The notes under the pieces are model-generated. The model saw nothing but the letters and a program-made list of their open reading frames with translations. It was not told the origin of the DNA and did not search any database. The position numbers and the translations under genes are program-made. DNA of 64,000 bases from Anthonomus grandis grandis (lineage: Eukaryota > Arthropoda > Insecta > Coleoptera > Curculionidae). The DNA lies in assembly GCF_022605725.1 (NCBI RefSeq), contig NC_065560.1:16359052-16423051 (forward strand). The letters run 5' to 3'. Shown one piece after another: positions 24,111 through 36,477 of the stretch (the first letter of the stretch is position 1; each line of letters begins with the position of its first letter).

Positions 24111-26057
24111 TATAACTAAATATTAGTGTATGTGCCTAGATATAAATAAATTACATTATTAGAAATACTAAATCTAAGCTAAACCTTACTATAACCCTTA
24201 ATTTGTGTATTACAACACATTTTAATATTATTAACTCTTGTAAATTTTTTACTTTATATATTATTTTTCCTTATTTTGCATTTTTTATTAATCTGAATTA
24301 ACCAACAGTAAACCTTTTCAGAAACAGGAACCTTCCCCACATTATATAGATTTAAAGCTTTTTATACTAAATTACTTTATTCCAGCCCACTATTTCATTA
24401 AATGTTATTTTTTTAATTTTCCTGGACTGTAAGTTATCATTGCTCTAGGTATATAAGTTAAGCCTATTAGGTCCTTTCTATTATCTGCATCGAGTATGCT
24501 TAGTTGCAAGGCGAATATTATAGGTTGGTTTGTAATCAGTTGCTCCAACAAGGTGACTGATCTGGCTTTCGCTTCAGATATCTTTGTTAGGCTTCAGGTT
24601 TCTTTCAAGTGTTTTCAGTAATGTTTATGTGGTAGGATTTATCCGGTAAATCTTTTAGTGTAAATTTGAGTTATATTACATGTGATCTATAGCACAAAAA
24701 TAAAAGTTGAGCTTGATAAATAGAATATAATTTTATGGTTCATGTATTTTTTTAGATTCTCCATCTTAGGTACATTTAGTATAAAACACTAATGTTGTCA
24801 AAGAAGCTGATCAAATGTTTGTAATTTTTATGTAGTCGTTTGGGAACAGGAGCTGGTGTGATATCCAGATTACGTCGTCCTATTTTAACTTGCATCCGCA
24901 GTTATGTACAATCCTAGTGCTCTTGGAGAGTTTACAAGCTTCTTTTGCATCATGAATGGATATATTTCAGCAACTGCCACGCCTAATTTTGGAGGCGTTA
25001 TCATTTGTATGTCCTCGATTCTTTCGGATATTGTCAGTTGGTTAGAGTAACGGTATCGTATTATGAAGTTTAACTACAAAATCAATCAGCAACTATTGTG
25101 TTCTTGAATAATTTGGCTGCAAATTCTGAGCTTTATAAAAGATATCCCACCAATCTTGATATCTGCATAAGTGTAGAACTACGCTTGATATTTTTCTTAT
25201 TTATTGCAAACTGCAATCTCTTTATATGAACATGGCCAAATATAATGTATTACGATCTATTAAGCATATTTGCTCTTAACAACCAAATGATAAAGTGGAT
25301 ATTTCATAGTCTTTAATAACCGTAATGGCGATAGGTACTTGATAATATTTTCTGTCGTTATGACGAGATTCCGTGTGTTTTGTTTAATTCATAAATTTGT
25401 TTCTTCAGGTTGGCTTCTAAGACTGTAGGTTTAAGGATGTAAGCAGGACTGTGTGGCATATTTAAACAGCTCGAAGATTAATAATCTTAATCTAAGTGTG
25501 AATACTGGTTAATTTCCTTACCACCAAATATCTCCACTTTCAAAATAAATCTTATTATTTGATGTCTTTTTTGAATATCTTTTGTTATTGTTTTGCGAGA
25601 TATTTGTGAGGTTAAAGTACTAGCGAATTGGTTATTTACCCACAAAACACAAAAATAATTAGCTCTAAAGACCGCTGTGGGAGATTTAGTTAAGGTGCAT
25701 TTGCAATGTTTTTTTACGCTGCAGATTTTACGTCCTAAATCTTACGCCTCGCATATATAGGCTAGCGACGGCGACGCGACACGACCAATTCATTGGTTGT
25801 TTTGTGGCGTTAACTTTTCAGTGTTACTATTTTGCCAAGAGCAGACGGTAGCTTAGAATTATTAGGGGCTTGGGATTGTTCGAAGGTTCACTTATGACTG
25901 GCTATTAAAGAATGTAAACTTGATTATAACTATTAAATAAGAGGGCGCCACTTAGTTTATTTTAATGAAAGAAAACTAAGAAAAATACTTGGTATATAGG
26001 TTTTAATTAACAATTAAATGACACTAAATAAGGTAGATTTAATTTAAAGAGGCAAAA
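24111..26057. other. Unassigned AT-rich DNA
   Basis: About 1.95 kb. I looked on both strands for TE motifs and saw none that would stand up. Confidence 0.5.
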
Positions 26058-26113
26058 AAATCTCAACAATACAACCAAATTATAGTAATAATTTGGTTGT
26101 ATTGTTGAGATTT
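26058..26113. repeat. Perfect 26-bp hairpin with 4-nt loop
   Basis: The left arm 26058-26083 (contains TCTCAACAATACAACCAAAT) and right arm 26088-26113 are exact reverse complements around AGTA. A perfect 26-bp stem in otherwise decayed DNA suggests a recent inverted duplication. A small hairpin RNA precursor is possible but unsupported. Confidence 0.9.
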
Positions 26114-28689
26114 AAATAATTTATTAAAATTTTTAGTATATATTTGTATTACGCAGGGGAAAGTTCATGAACCTATTTACCTAAGGCCTACTATTAGCCT
26201 TAACCGTGTTATATCTACTTAACTACTAAAAAGGGTACTGAAAAATACTGAACAAAAAAAAATTAATATTATCGATAAGAAATTGACGTATTAAATTATG
26301 ACATTAAATAAATATTTGTACCGTTAATTTGAAATAAAAGGTATATTAATAAAAATTTGAATAAGTGGGACAAATCTACTGTTAGTAATATTTAAATAAA
26401 TGGAATAAACTGGCCTGTATATTCTTCCAAGAAATGAACGGCTAGCCTTCAAAACCGAGGCTGTGAATGTATGCCATTTGTAGCTCAGCTATCCGGACTG
26501 GGAATCTCTAATACTAGCTCTAACTCTGGCTTCAGCTCCACCGCTTTCAGCAATTTCCCGGGGAAATCAGAAGCCTGCAGCCATCAACAATTGAGGAAGA
26601 ATAAAGAGGAAAACGGAAAAGTAAAACCCTTGCTAAGTTTTATTATCTATCCATCAAAATCTTGGGCATCCTGCATCAGAATTATGAAATAAACAATTAC
26701 CTAAAGAAACAAGATTAAGGACCATAAATTATAAACCATATTGGCCACTTGCTGCTTCACAAACTTTGGAAATAAAAAAACTGGCCTTTTACGTGCGCTC
26801 CTACCTGCAACACGGGAATAAGTCCTCCAAAAATGGACGCAGTACCGACTAAATCAATAACGACCCCATCTGTCGCTTGAGCTGTCAATATCAGCCAATC
26901 AGAGAAGTGACGGACGTCAACAAAAAGCATGGATAATTAAACCAGGAGAGTGATGCGTTACAGTAGTAATGTGTCATTGACAGTGTGAATTAAAGAAATA
27001 TGAATAAAAGAAGTTGACTGAAATTATTAATATAATTATTGAAATTAATGAAATGTCAATGAAGCGTTAGTGAACATAAGGAATAGAAAAATAACGCTAC
27101 AGTTTAATGATATTTTAATAGTTATAATGGGTTTTAATTAGGCATAGTATTATAAGTAGAATCTAACGAATAGGTATACACCGTTAGATTGGGTTTTAAA
27201 ATATATTTTTATCTATTTTATTCCGCTCTCTGAGCTGGGATAATCCCCTCGGTGAGTGATGATGCAGACGTCGCTTTAAGCTTACCCTTTCCAGTTCAGG
27301 TTGACAGTTGTATTTTTTTATAATCCGAGGTTTCTTGGCCAACTTTGATGTTCAAAATTTCCTTCTCCTCCAAATCTTTATCACATAAAGATGTTCTAGA
27401 AGTCCAAGTCCAAGTATAAAGTATTTTTTAAGGACCATGTAAATCACCCAGTAGTGGGATTTAAAAGGTATTAAAATTTGGGGTACCGTTATATTGGGGC
27501 TGTTTTGCCGGTTTAGTGTGCTTTTGTAGCAGTGTTACTTGGTTTCCCCTAAACCCTTCTTTGGTATATGTGGTGACTTGGTAAGTCACCTCGTGTAACT
27601 TTGTTTCCAAACTACATCTTCTTAGAGTCATCAACTTCCTAGAATTTCACTATATACATCTAGCTACAACAACCGCTAGTTTAGACTCGAGGAAGCATAA
27701 AAAAGCTGTGTGAACTTGTGCCGCAGGTGGCACGTGCAACTAATTTTTTTACTATAAGCTAGAAGAGCTTACCATGAAGTAGAAGAGGTACCATGTTTCT
27801 TACTTGAATTAATGTTTCTTTTGTTATTTTGACCTTTTAAAGGTATTTAAATTTTTCATTGACAAAGCATCAAGAGGGGTGTTCAAAATTTCTGTACTTT
27901 ATTTTAATTTGGGTCTTCGGGTTTCTACTTTTGCGTATCGTATCCTAAAACGCAATAACCTGTAAGATCGACACACATGCTTAGGCTCTAGCCACGGTGA
28001 ATTTCACCACCACACTTGAACCACCAGTCGTATGAAACACCAGTAGTATCAAACACCAGTAACAAATTACCATCAGCAACTACCAACTTCTATTCTGGCA
28101 AGACGGCACCAATAGTAACATCATCATAGGCTGTCAGAGAACTGTCATCGACAAAATTCACAAGTAAAATCAAATTCATTCAAGTATTAACGATTGATTA
28201 ACTTAAACTTTAAGGAAGTTTTTTTGTTGTTAGGTTCAACCTTTTTATTTTCACCCTCTAAATAATATACTACTATTGTTTTTTTAACATTGCCTTTTAT
28301 TAACAACCCTACTAGACCAATTTGGAGTAAAGATCAAGCGAATAACATTTTGCCCAGTCTTATTCAGCGGCTTAGACTTACGTTAGAGAACTTTAATTAG
28401 CAAGCTAACCATAAATCTTTTTTGAATAAGTCGTAAAATCTCTCGTCTTAACATCATAATACTTTAAAATATATTACAAATAGTTCCAAAAATAAATTAC
28501 GAGATTTTTAGAAATAATAAGAGGCATAATTTTTATCTATCATGGCTGCTTTAATATCTCTTAGGTTCTGGACTTAATATTGACAAAGTCAATTGTGGTT
28601 TTCATAGTAAAAGTTACATTTCGTCTACTTCTTCTTTTACTGCATCACCTTTTCTTCAAGAGAATATTTTAAGATGCACTTTGGATAGT
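26114..28689. other. Unassigned DNA, possibly decayed Gypsy downstream region
   Basis: No clear gene. A 73-residue plus frame at 26471-26692 (Ser/Asn-rich) has no recognised family. Because a Gypsy RT/RNase H fragment lies just to the right on the minus strand, this is where an integrase would be expected, but I could not recognise one. Confidence 0.45.
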
Positions 28690-29290
28690 TTTGTGTGGTT
28701 GATTTCTTTCTTTCGTTCTACGGCCAAGTCAAATTCTCAGATTTTTTTGTGCTCATATTGCTAATCTTTTGTTGCTTTCTTTTAAAATGTTTCCCCAACA
28801 GAGTGCGTGGTGATCTATGAAAATCTTAGCTGATCTTCCACGTCTCAGAAAGCATACCGCCCATACTATTGATAGAAGTTCAAGTTGTGATGGAGTAGCC
28901 TTTTTCACTATTAGAGATTTTGCGACTGATGTTTACTATATTCTAAAAGTAAAACTACTTTGGCGTAGTACATAAATCTGTGGGTAGAATAATTATTTTA
29001 TTGGAATTTTAGTGTTGCAGGATTGGGCTAGAATGAGTATTTTTTTTAATTCCAGAGAAATAAAACAATTAAATTTTTGGTTCTTGGGAATTATTTGATG
29101 ACCTTGATTTTAAATTCATAAGGCTTTAATTACTCTGCTAAATCTAAATAACTCAAAATGTTTACTGCTTTTTACAAAAAGTAACACTTGTTTGGTTTAA
29201 TGATTAGATTTGTTTCTCTTACTTTCCTTAAAAATAGTTTTCCTAACTGCGCGTTCATCGATTATTTTTATGAAAAGTTTCGTATCATTA
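28690..29290 (-). pseudogene. Gypsy-type retrotransposon RT/RNase H fragment
   Basis: Read on the minus strand. 29176-29210 encodes NLIIKPNKCYFL, followed by LKPYEFKIKVIK-stop-FPRTKN, matching the Gypsy RT segment KCxFF...GI.PDP.KI.AI..FP.P. After a scrambled stretch comes PSQLELLSIVWAVCFL, then IDHHALCW (about 28793-28815), the RNase H signature TDHHAL. Many stops. Protease, most of RT, and integrase are not seen next to it. Motif order and strand are consistent for one decayed Gypsy copy. Confidence 0.65.
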
Positions 29291-30691
29291 ATATCTTTTT
29301 CCAATAAAAAACATCAAATAGCTAACGTGTTCCTGACAGATCGCTCGTCTATTAGAGTGTCCGAAGTTATTGGCACATTTGTTTTTGCATTTTGTTTGTG
29401 ACATTTAGAGTTCTTTTTATGTGACTAGTGTTTTCGGTGTCCATATCATTTCACATCCTTGGAAATATTAGCGAAAACATTTGTTCAGGGTGTGTCTCCA
29501 TAAAACTCATCGATCATCTATAAGAAAACTATAAATAGGAAAAATCTAAACACAGGAAAAATTTAAAAACATCCTTTACAGTTTACTTAGGTTGATGAGG
29601 CACCTTGGCTAAGATATTTTTAAGATGACGGCACTTCCGGTTATGCCGAAAGTAAAAAAAATTATGTCTCTATATTTCGCATCGGACTCTTACGTATTTA
29701 AAATTCTTAAAATTTTGTTTTTTGACAGTACTTTGTGATGCAAACTTTTTTTGAAAATGGGGTCGCAAATGTATTACATAACCTTAAAATAACTTTCTCA
29801 CCATTTGGAAATGACAACTAGTGATATCATTGTCTCTATTGACTGTTTTCTAACACCTCACCCTTATGCCCAAAATGATACGATTTAGAAACCGTATAGT
29901 ATTCTTAAGATACAACAAAACACTTCGAAGAAACCAAATGCGCCGCGCACTCCAAACAATTTGCAACAAAAAATGTTGCGCAGAGTATTCTGGCTGAGCG
30001 ATGTTTGCTGCGTTTCAATCAGTGTTCAACAACTCTCCACCGTATCCACCTGCCGTATCCGTATCCATCATCGTATCTACTGAACACCTGTAAACAAGCA
30101 AATTCTCAAATTCTCAATTCAGTCGCAAATTGAGCAAATCTCAATTACCGACAATCCCCTAAACATTTTTTGCGCGTTCTGTTCTATTCGGCGTAAAAGA
30201 TCTTTTTATGATATTAGAAAAAATTGTCACGTATAATAGAGAAATGGGTAAAAACATCGCAATATTACCGTTTGTGAACTATTTATGTATTTTTTTCTAA
30301 CACACGTCATTAGAATAAAGGTACCTGCCAAATAAGAAGAATTTTTACCATAAACCTAAATATTTTAGATTTCATGTTTTAAGATACACATTTTTAGCAT
30401 TTACATAATTTTATTGTAATTAACAAATATCAGTTTTATATCACTTATTTTATTAGATTATATATGCAAGGTGCTGATTTCTTCAAAGGGATAGTATTGC
30501 TATATCGGATACTAATCTACCTAATGTCTTTATTAAAAATACCTAATAACTATAGATAGGTATTATACCATTTTTCTGCTAAAACAACAACAAAACATGA
30601 AATAAATCGAGTTAGTAAAACCCTGGACAAAAGCCCAGTTTTGTGCATGGTTTTTTATTTTTATAGTCTATTGATAGTTAAGTATTTTCAA
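29291..30691. other. Dispersed-repeat DNA flanking the 4-kb TIR element
   Basis: No gene. Block 29608-29655 (contains CACTTCCGGTTAT) is similar in inverted orientation to about 35077-35120. Block 30255-30330 (ATATTACCGTTT, then TCATTAGAATAAAGGTAC) is similar in direct orientation to about 45050-45130. A short CCGTAT-type simple repeat lies near 30045-30085. Confidence 0.5.
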
Positions 30692-31006
30692 AGGCCTGTT
30701 TTTAGATATACTTTCTCTCTCACTCTCCCGGACATCATACGGGCCCCACCTGGCTGGCAGTAGTGGTTGCGTTCATCAATGCGCATCGTACCTGTACATG
30801 TAAAATATCAATTTTTCAAATAATTTTAAGAAGCTTTTTTTTTTAATAATTTTTATTGAACTTTTAGCAACACGAATATATTATTGCCAGGCATTTTTGA
30901 TGTTGTTTAAACTCTGCCAAACGCCAATTTTGAATTTAAAAAAATTTTTTTTTTGGAAATATTTTAGTATGGTTAAAATTTTTATATGATATTATTTAAG
31001 TAACTA
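30692..31006 (+). repeat. Left long terminal inverted repeat
   Basis: 315 bp, inverted match of 34408-34716. It starts AGGCCTGTTTTTAGATATAC and ends ATTATTTAAGTAACTA. The coding region begins within about 10-30 bp of its inner edge. Confidence 0.88.
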
Positions 31007-31014
31007 TTGAGAAC

Positions 31015-34000
31015 ATACAACATTATATTCCGAGTACTTTGTCTTTAGTACAAACTATTGATTTGTTACATATGGTTTCACTCTTTTTCCATGTGCCAAA
31101 CACTCCAATGTGGACCGGATTTAATTCTAGAATCATTAAAGATAATAGTCCAAAACAAAAAGTATCCTACCTTACTCCAATGAATTTGTCACCAACAGAG
31201 ACATCAGTAGTAAAGTTGACAATGATACAAGCTCAAAAAGTTGGTGTGGAATGTGACCAAAAATACGTTCAAGTAACATATGATTTGGCTATCGCTAAAA
31301 TAGCTCTGAAAATTCAGGCAACAGAAACTCCAAAATTTTATAACCTCTTCATACATTTAGGCTCATTTCATCTGTGGATGGCATTTTTTTAAGCGATTGG
31401 AGTATTTATTAATGAGTGTGGATTATCACATATGATGGTTGAAAGTAAAATCATAGCATCAGGCTCAGTAAACGGAATCATTGATGGGAAACATTTCAAC
31501 CGGTGTAAACGTCTGCATCCATTGATGGCTGTAGGTTTACAAATATTGCATTTTGACCAATACTTAAAAACTGAACAAGTCGAACACAATTTTTTAAAAG
31601 AACAAATCTGTGATGTTCTTGTACAATATCAAGATCTTGAAGTTTCATAATCAACAACGACTGCTGAATTATTACCGAATCACGTATTGTCCCGACTGCT
31701 CTCTTCTTATCAAAAATTCGTAGATAAAACAAGGCAAGGTGATCATGGTAAAACTGCTCAGTTCTACATGACCTACATCCAACTAGTTCATTATTACATC
31801 ATTTTATCGAGGAGTATACGCATGGGTGATTTTGAAATGTTCAAACATATCATTCCTAAAGTCACAAATTTATTTTTTATTGTTAATCAGCCGAACTATG
31901 CGCGATGATGTGTTAAATATTACGACAATTTGCAGAATGTTGAAGAAACACATCCAGGACTTGAAGAGGACTTCAAAGGTGGATGTTTTGGTATTAAAAG
32001 AAAGGATAAATCTTTTTAGAGAATACCAATAGATCTTACCCTGGAGCAGACAGTAAATGCTGACGCAGCTAAACGTCTCAGCGGTATCGCACATTTTACT
32101 AATTCGATAGCTGCACGTCAACGCTGGGCAAAAAGCCACAGCATTAGAACTGCTTTGATTTCCCATGTTCTCGATGTTTGTGGATTGAGATACTTGCAAG
32201 ACATAACCGCAGACTTACAACCTAACCGGATTAAATTTTTTTAAAAACAACTTGCCCATTTCATCGATATTTTGGAAATAAACTGTAACCCGTTCAATCC
32301 AGATTTAAACAAAGATAATCTTTACAATATAGCTAGTGGAAAGCCGGTCGCTGAACAGATAGCAGAGTTCCTCCTGAACATCAAAGAAACTGGTGACTAC
32401 TTAAGAAAACAGTTCATTAATGAATGTGCTATAGATGGAAGTAGATTTGACAAGCGAATAAAAAAAAAATATTGAACTTTGCTGAGGCTCCAAAAAAAAA
32501 ATTAACCCTTGGAAATAAAGTTGTGGAGTTGAGATTGCAAAAGGGACTTATTTGGGAGAATGTTGGGGATATCCTTAACTCATAAAGTTGATGTTGAGAT
32601 AGTTTTAGCATTTCCACTGACACCAGTGCCAACATCAATGTGCCATGCAGATGGGAGTATTTGTAAAACTGATAAATCGCAATTAGTTAAATTGATTGAG
32701 AAGAAAATCGGTAATAATGTCGATAAGCCACTTTCGCGTTTTCATATATCTATTTTAGATGGTTTTTTCATGTTACACCTAATGAAAGAAGTACATGTAA
32801 CCTTCGATACTTTATCGAAAAAATTTCTAAGTATGATACTACGATTTCAATCTAATCGTGTCGATATTGTCTTCGATCAATATTTTTCACCATCGATCAA
32901 AGATTTTGAGCGCACACGTCGGGATGAATTAATGAACCAAGTTACAGTCGGGCCTAATCAAATTCGACCACATAACTTTGTGGCTGAACTGAAAAATAAA
33001 AAAATTTAAAGAAAATAAATTTTAAAGAAGCCCTTGTCGATTTTTTTATTGATCATTGGGCTGGTGATGAAATGGCTCCTATCATTGGAAATAAAATAAT
33101 TTATGTGAATTTCAGAAAGTGCTATTCATACCGGGTTGAAAGTAATAGAGTAGTTAAAGTTATGGAAGATTTATTGTCTTGCGAAGAACATGAAGAAGCT
33201 GATTCATGAATAATATATCACATTTGCCAAATAAATGTAGATGCCGAAGTTGTAATACGCTGCTCAGACACTGATATTTTAATAATACTACTTGGTAACA
33301 TGGATCATTTAAATGCTTCACTAACACTCTGGATAAATTTGGGTGTCGGAAATCATGAACGATTCATAGGCATCAATCACATATATGAAATTCTAGGAAA
33401 TTATTTATCAAAAGCTCTACCATGCTTTCATGCTCTCACTGGATGTGACTACACGCCAGCTTTTTTTCGAAAAGGTAAACTTCGTCCTTTTAAACTGTTA
33501 GAGCAATCAGAACAGTATCAGATAGCTTGTCAAAATATTATAACAGATGATGAAGAATTGTTGGATGAATCATTTAAGATCTTAGAAAAATTAACTTGTC
33601 ATATTTACGGAGCTCGGGATTCTTGGAACGTCAATGAAGTTCGCTTCCAACTGTTTTCAAACACTTACCGGTCCAAGAAAGCAGATGATAACTTTGAGAA
33701 AATTTTTCGTAATTTTGACCCGTCAAGCCTACCACCATGTAAAGCTGAATTATATCAGCATTTACAACGAGTTCGTTATGTAACAAAGTTTTGGAGAAAT
33801 GCTTATTTGAAACATCCAACATCCTTATCACCTCAAGCTTCCGGCTGGACTATAAATGACCATAAATACGATTTTGTCTGGTTGTTGGGGAGCAGTTGCC
33901 ATCATTAGTTGCCGACATTATTATTAAAGGTAACAATTTAAAATTAAATACTAATAAAATTCTTTGCCGAGAAATCATAAAATTTTTCATTCTATTACAG

Positions 34001-34134
34001 ATAATAATTTATTAGAAGATGATAATTCAAAAGACGATGATGACAACAAAGACAATGAAAATGACAGCAGTGATGAAGATGATGATGATGATTATCAGGA
34101 TGCCTCCGTTTTTTGTGATACAATAATTAATTAA
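31015..34134 (+). pseudogene. Long TIR-element protein with PIN/XPG-like motifs (decayed gene)
   Basis: From 31015 to 32475 one frame runs with only nonsense changes (TAA 31390, TAA 31648, TGA 31906, TAG near 32018, TAA near 32242). It shifts at an A-run near 32465, returns to the first frame at about 32560, breaks again near 33009, and has a TGA at about 33207. Landmarks in order: PMWTGFNS, VTYDLAIAKIA, NGIIDGKHFNRCKRLHP, LSRSIRMGDFEMF, PIDLTLEQTVNADAA, FDQYFSPSIKDFER, EEADS, SDTDILIIL, HALTGCDYTPAFFRKGK (about 33429), and a very acidic tail. The acidic-residue motifs EEAD, DTD and GCD resemble PIN/XPG-type nucleases. It lacks the long N-terminal half I expect in relatives. Function not established; family known to me only as uncharacterised proteins. 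Confidence 0.65.
33930..34000 (+). other. Probable 71-bp intron near the 3' end of the TIR-element gene
   Basis: Donor AAAG|GTAACA and acceptor TCTATTACAG|ATAAT. Splicing joins ...DIIIK to DNNLLEDDNSKDD in phase (split GAT codon), continuing an acidic tail to the TAA at 34132-34134. Confidence 0.65.
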
Positions 34135-34407
34135 AAAATCTAACCGCAACTTTCATACAACCATCAGAGTTTTCATTTATTTTCCTACCTGAGATTAATC
34201 AATTTCTTAACTTTTGTACTACAATAAATTATTATTTTCATATCGTATTAACACATTAATTTAATATTTTTTTATCCTTCCTTTGTAATTTATTCGACAA
34301 CTATTTTTCGACCAAGCAAAATAATATCACATCACTGTTCACATTTAGATCGGCCTGGCTGAAGGTTAACAACCGAATTACTGCTTGGCAAATTAATTTT
34401 GGGTTTG

Positions 34408-34716
34408 TAGTTACTTAAATAATATCATATAAAAATTTTAGCTGTACTAAAATATTTCAAAAAAACATTTTTTTTAATTCAAAATTGGCGTTTGGCAGAG
34501 TTTAAACAACATAAAAAATGCCTGGCAATAATATATTCGAGTTGCTAAAAGTTCAATAAAAATAATAAAAAAAAAGCTTCTTAAAATTATTTGAAAAATT
34601 GATATTTTACCTGTATAGGTACGATGCGCATTGATGAACGCAACCACTACTGCCAGCCAAGTGGCCCGTATGATGTCCGGGAGAGTTAGAGAGAAAGTAT
34701 ATCTAAAAACTGGCCT
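34408..34716 (-). repeat. Right long terminal inverted repeat
   Basis: 309 bp, reverse complement of the left end with scattered substitutions and small indels. The outer end reads, on the minus strand, AGGCCAGTTTTTAGATATAC. Confidence 0.88.
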
Positions 34717-36477
34717 ACCTGAAATTCTCTATCGAAAACGTTGCCAGCTCTTAGACTATAAGTTTGTATTTAGGCTTATTTCTAAGAACCTATTGAACGT
34801 TTATGGAGACGGTTCCTCATGATGCGGTGGTATGAAAGTATTGGTATTTATTTGTTAAAAGATCGGCTTTAATTTTCTTTTTTTTCATGCTGGCACAAAT
34901 GGCACAAGTTTTTAGCATCGTAACTTCCAATATTCTAAGGTTCTACGGCATGCTATTTCTCGCCTCTCAATGTTTTAAGGACTTAATTATAATACATGAG
35001 GAACAAAGAGTATTCCGAGTCTGATGTAGAACTCAAGTGTAATAGTATATAATAACGAAGTTGACATCTAATTTTGGTATAACCGGAAGTGACGCAATCT
35101 GGAAAATATTTTAATCAAGTTGCTCCCATAGACTTCAGTATCCTATCAAATTTTAATTTTTTTTTAAATTGGAGTATACCCATTGATGCGGTTCCTAAAG
35201 TTTCTAGACAGGATCTAAATACCAGGTCTTGTATTTACTTCCTGCCCTCTTTATTGTAGATAATTTCCTAAAGAAAATCATTGATTTTAGGTTTTTCATT
35301 ATTGATTAATATCATTTACTACAGATCTGTATCTGGTTTAGTATCTGAGTTTCGTTTAGTTAGTAGTTTTTAGTTTTTTTTGAATATTATTTGATTTAGT
35401 ATCTGTATTTTATTTTTTTTGATGTGGATGCCGCATTATTGTGTTTTGGTATAAGATTATCAGCTTTGCTGCCTTCTATTATATTTCAAATAATAATATT
35501 TTTGGTCTGTGATAATTTATTGTTTGTATAATTTGCTATAAATCGATAGGGTATATCCTACTGGGTATCTGTCGCTATGCTAATTCTAGTTCTGCATGAA
35601 TGTCACCGATAAGGGTATTAAAGTGTAGCCTTCCTTTTTCATTCAGCTTTACCGCTATTATTCATGGTTTATCACTATCGTATACTTTCATCTGTGCTGA
35701 TTTCTAACGTATGTGTATTTTTCCTGGATGTGTTTTTTGAACCAATATATTAAAAATATCATTATTGGTCATCTAACTTGCCCCAACATCCATCTCAAGT
35801 CATGTGTGATTAAAATCTTGAGCGTATGCTGTTGTTTCTTTTAGACAAACTCAAAATATTAATGCTTAAGTAATTACGTTCTCTTGATTGAGATCGCAGA
35901 CAACTACATTCACTTATTTCGTTTTTCTTTTAACGTTCTTTAATCAAGCAAATTGCGTAGGCCTTAGTCCTTTAAGCACTACTTGGATGTGTTTCATGAA
36001 AAGACAAATTTGTCACCAGCTAAAAGACAAAATGTTTGGTCATGATTAACTTATCGTTACGTACACTAAGTGTCAGATTCTTGCGCGACAGTTCAATAAT
36101 GTGGAATTTAAAAGCAATGACTATTTAATTGAAGCGAGGTGGATCGGTTCACTTCAGTTCACGACCTCTATCTCCTTCTAACTTTTTGTACCATTTCTAC
36201 TTTAAATTACATCACGCGGTGTCCGTCACAGCGATGCTGTTGGCGGGGGACCATGAACGGAAAATCGTGGCGGTACAGTGCCGTGTACCATGATGTTTCT
36301 TTATTTGATTTTATTTAGTTGTTATGATGTGAATTTTAAGAGATTTAAAAATTATATAATTTTGTGAGCAGTGTGTTGTTGCTTAATAGCAAGATTTTAT
36401 TTTGCATTAAGGACTGTCTTATGAACGAGAAAGCGCAGAAGCTATCAAATATGAATGATTAATTCATCACCTAATAA
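34717..36477. other. Dispersed repeat and weak Gypsy-protease-like trace
   Basis: About 34820-34925 is similar to 45225-45330 (TGGTATTTA.TTGT.AAA.GAT.GGC, then GGCACAA..GGCA.AAGTTTTTA). On the minus strand near 35777-35798 the frame LEMDVGAS followed by NDIFNIL resembles a Gypsy retropepsin (DTGAS). That is a short match and uncertain. The rest is unassigned. Confidence 0.4.

Larger units (their letters stand above)
30692..34716 (+). mobile_element. 4.0-kb DNA transposon with ~310-bp terminal inverted repeats and one long gene
   Basis: The left end 30692-31006 and right end 34408-34716 are inverted copies over about 310 bp with few differences (outer motif AGGCC.GTTTTTAGATATAC, then CTCTCCCGGACATCATACGG). 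Between them a single plus-strand gene (31015-34134) fills almost all the space. I see no clear target-site duplication. Flanks on both sides resemble a second locus at 45040-45330, so it appears inserted in an older repeat. Long inverted ends and one very long ORF do not fit piggyBac, Harbinger or mariner. The protein recalls an uncharacterised animal family that I associate, by inference only, with Academ-like transposons. Confidence 0.75.

Noticed and set aside
27220..28680. Search for Gypsy integrase downstream of the RNase H fragment
   Set aside because: No HHCC zinc motif or DDE pattern could be read in any frame.
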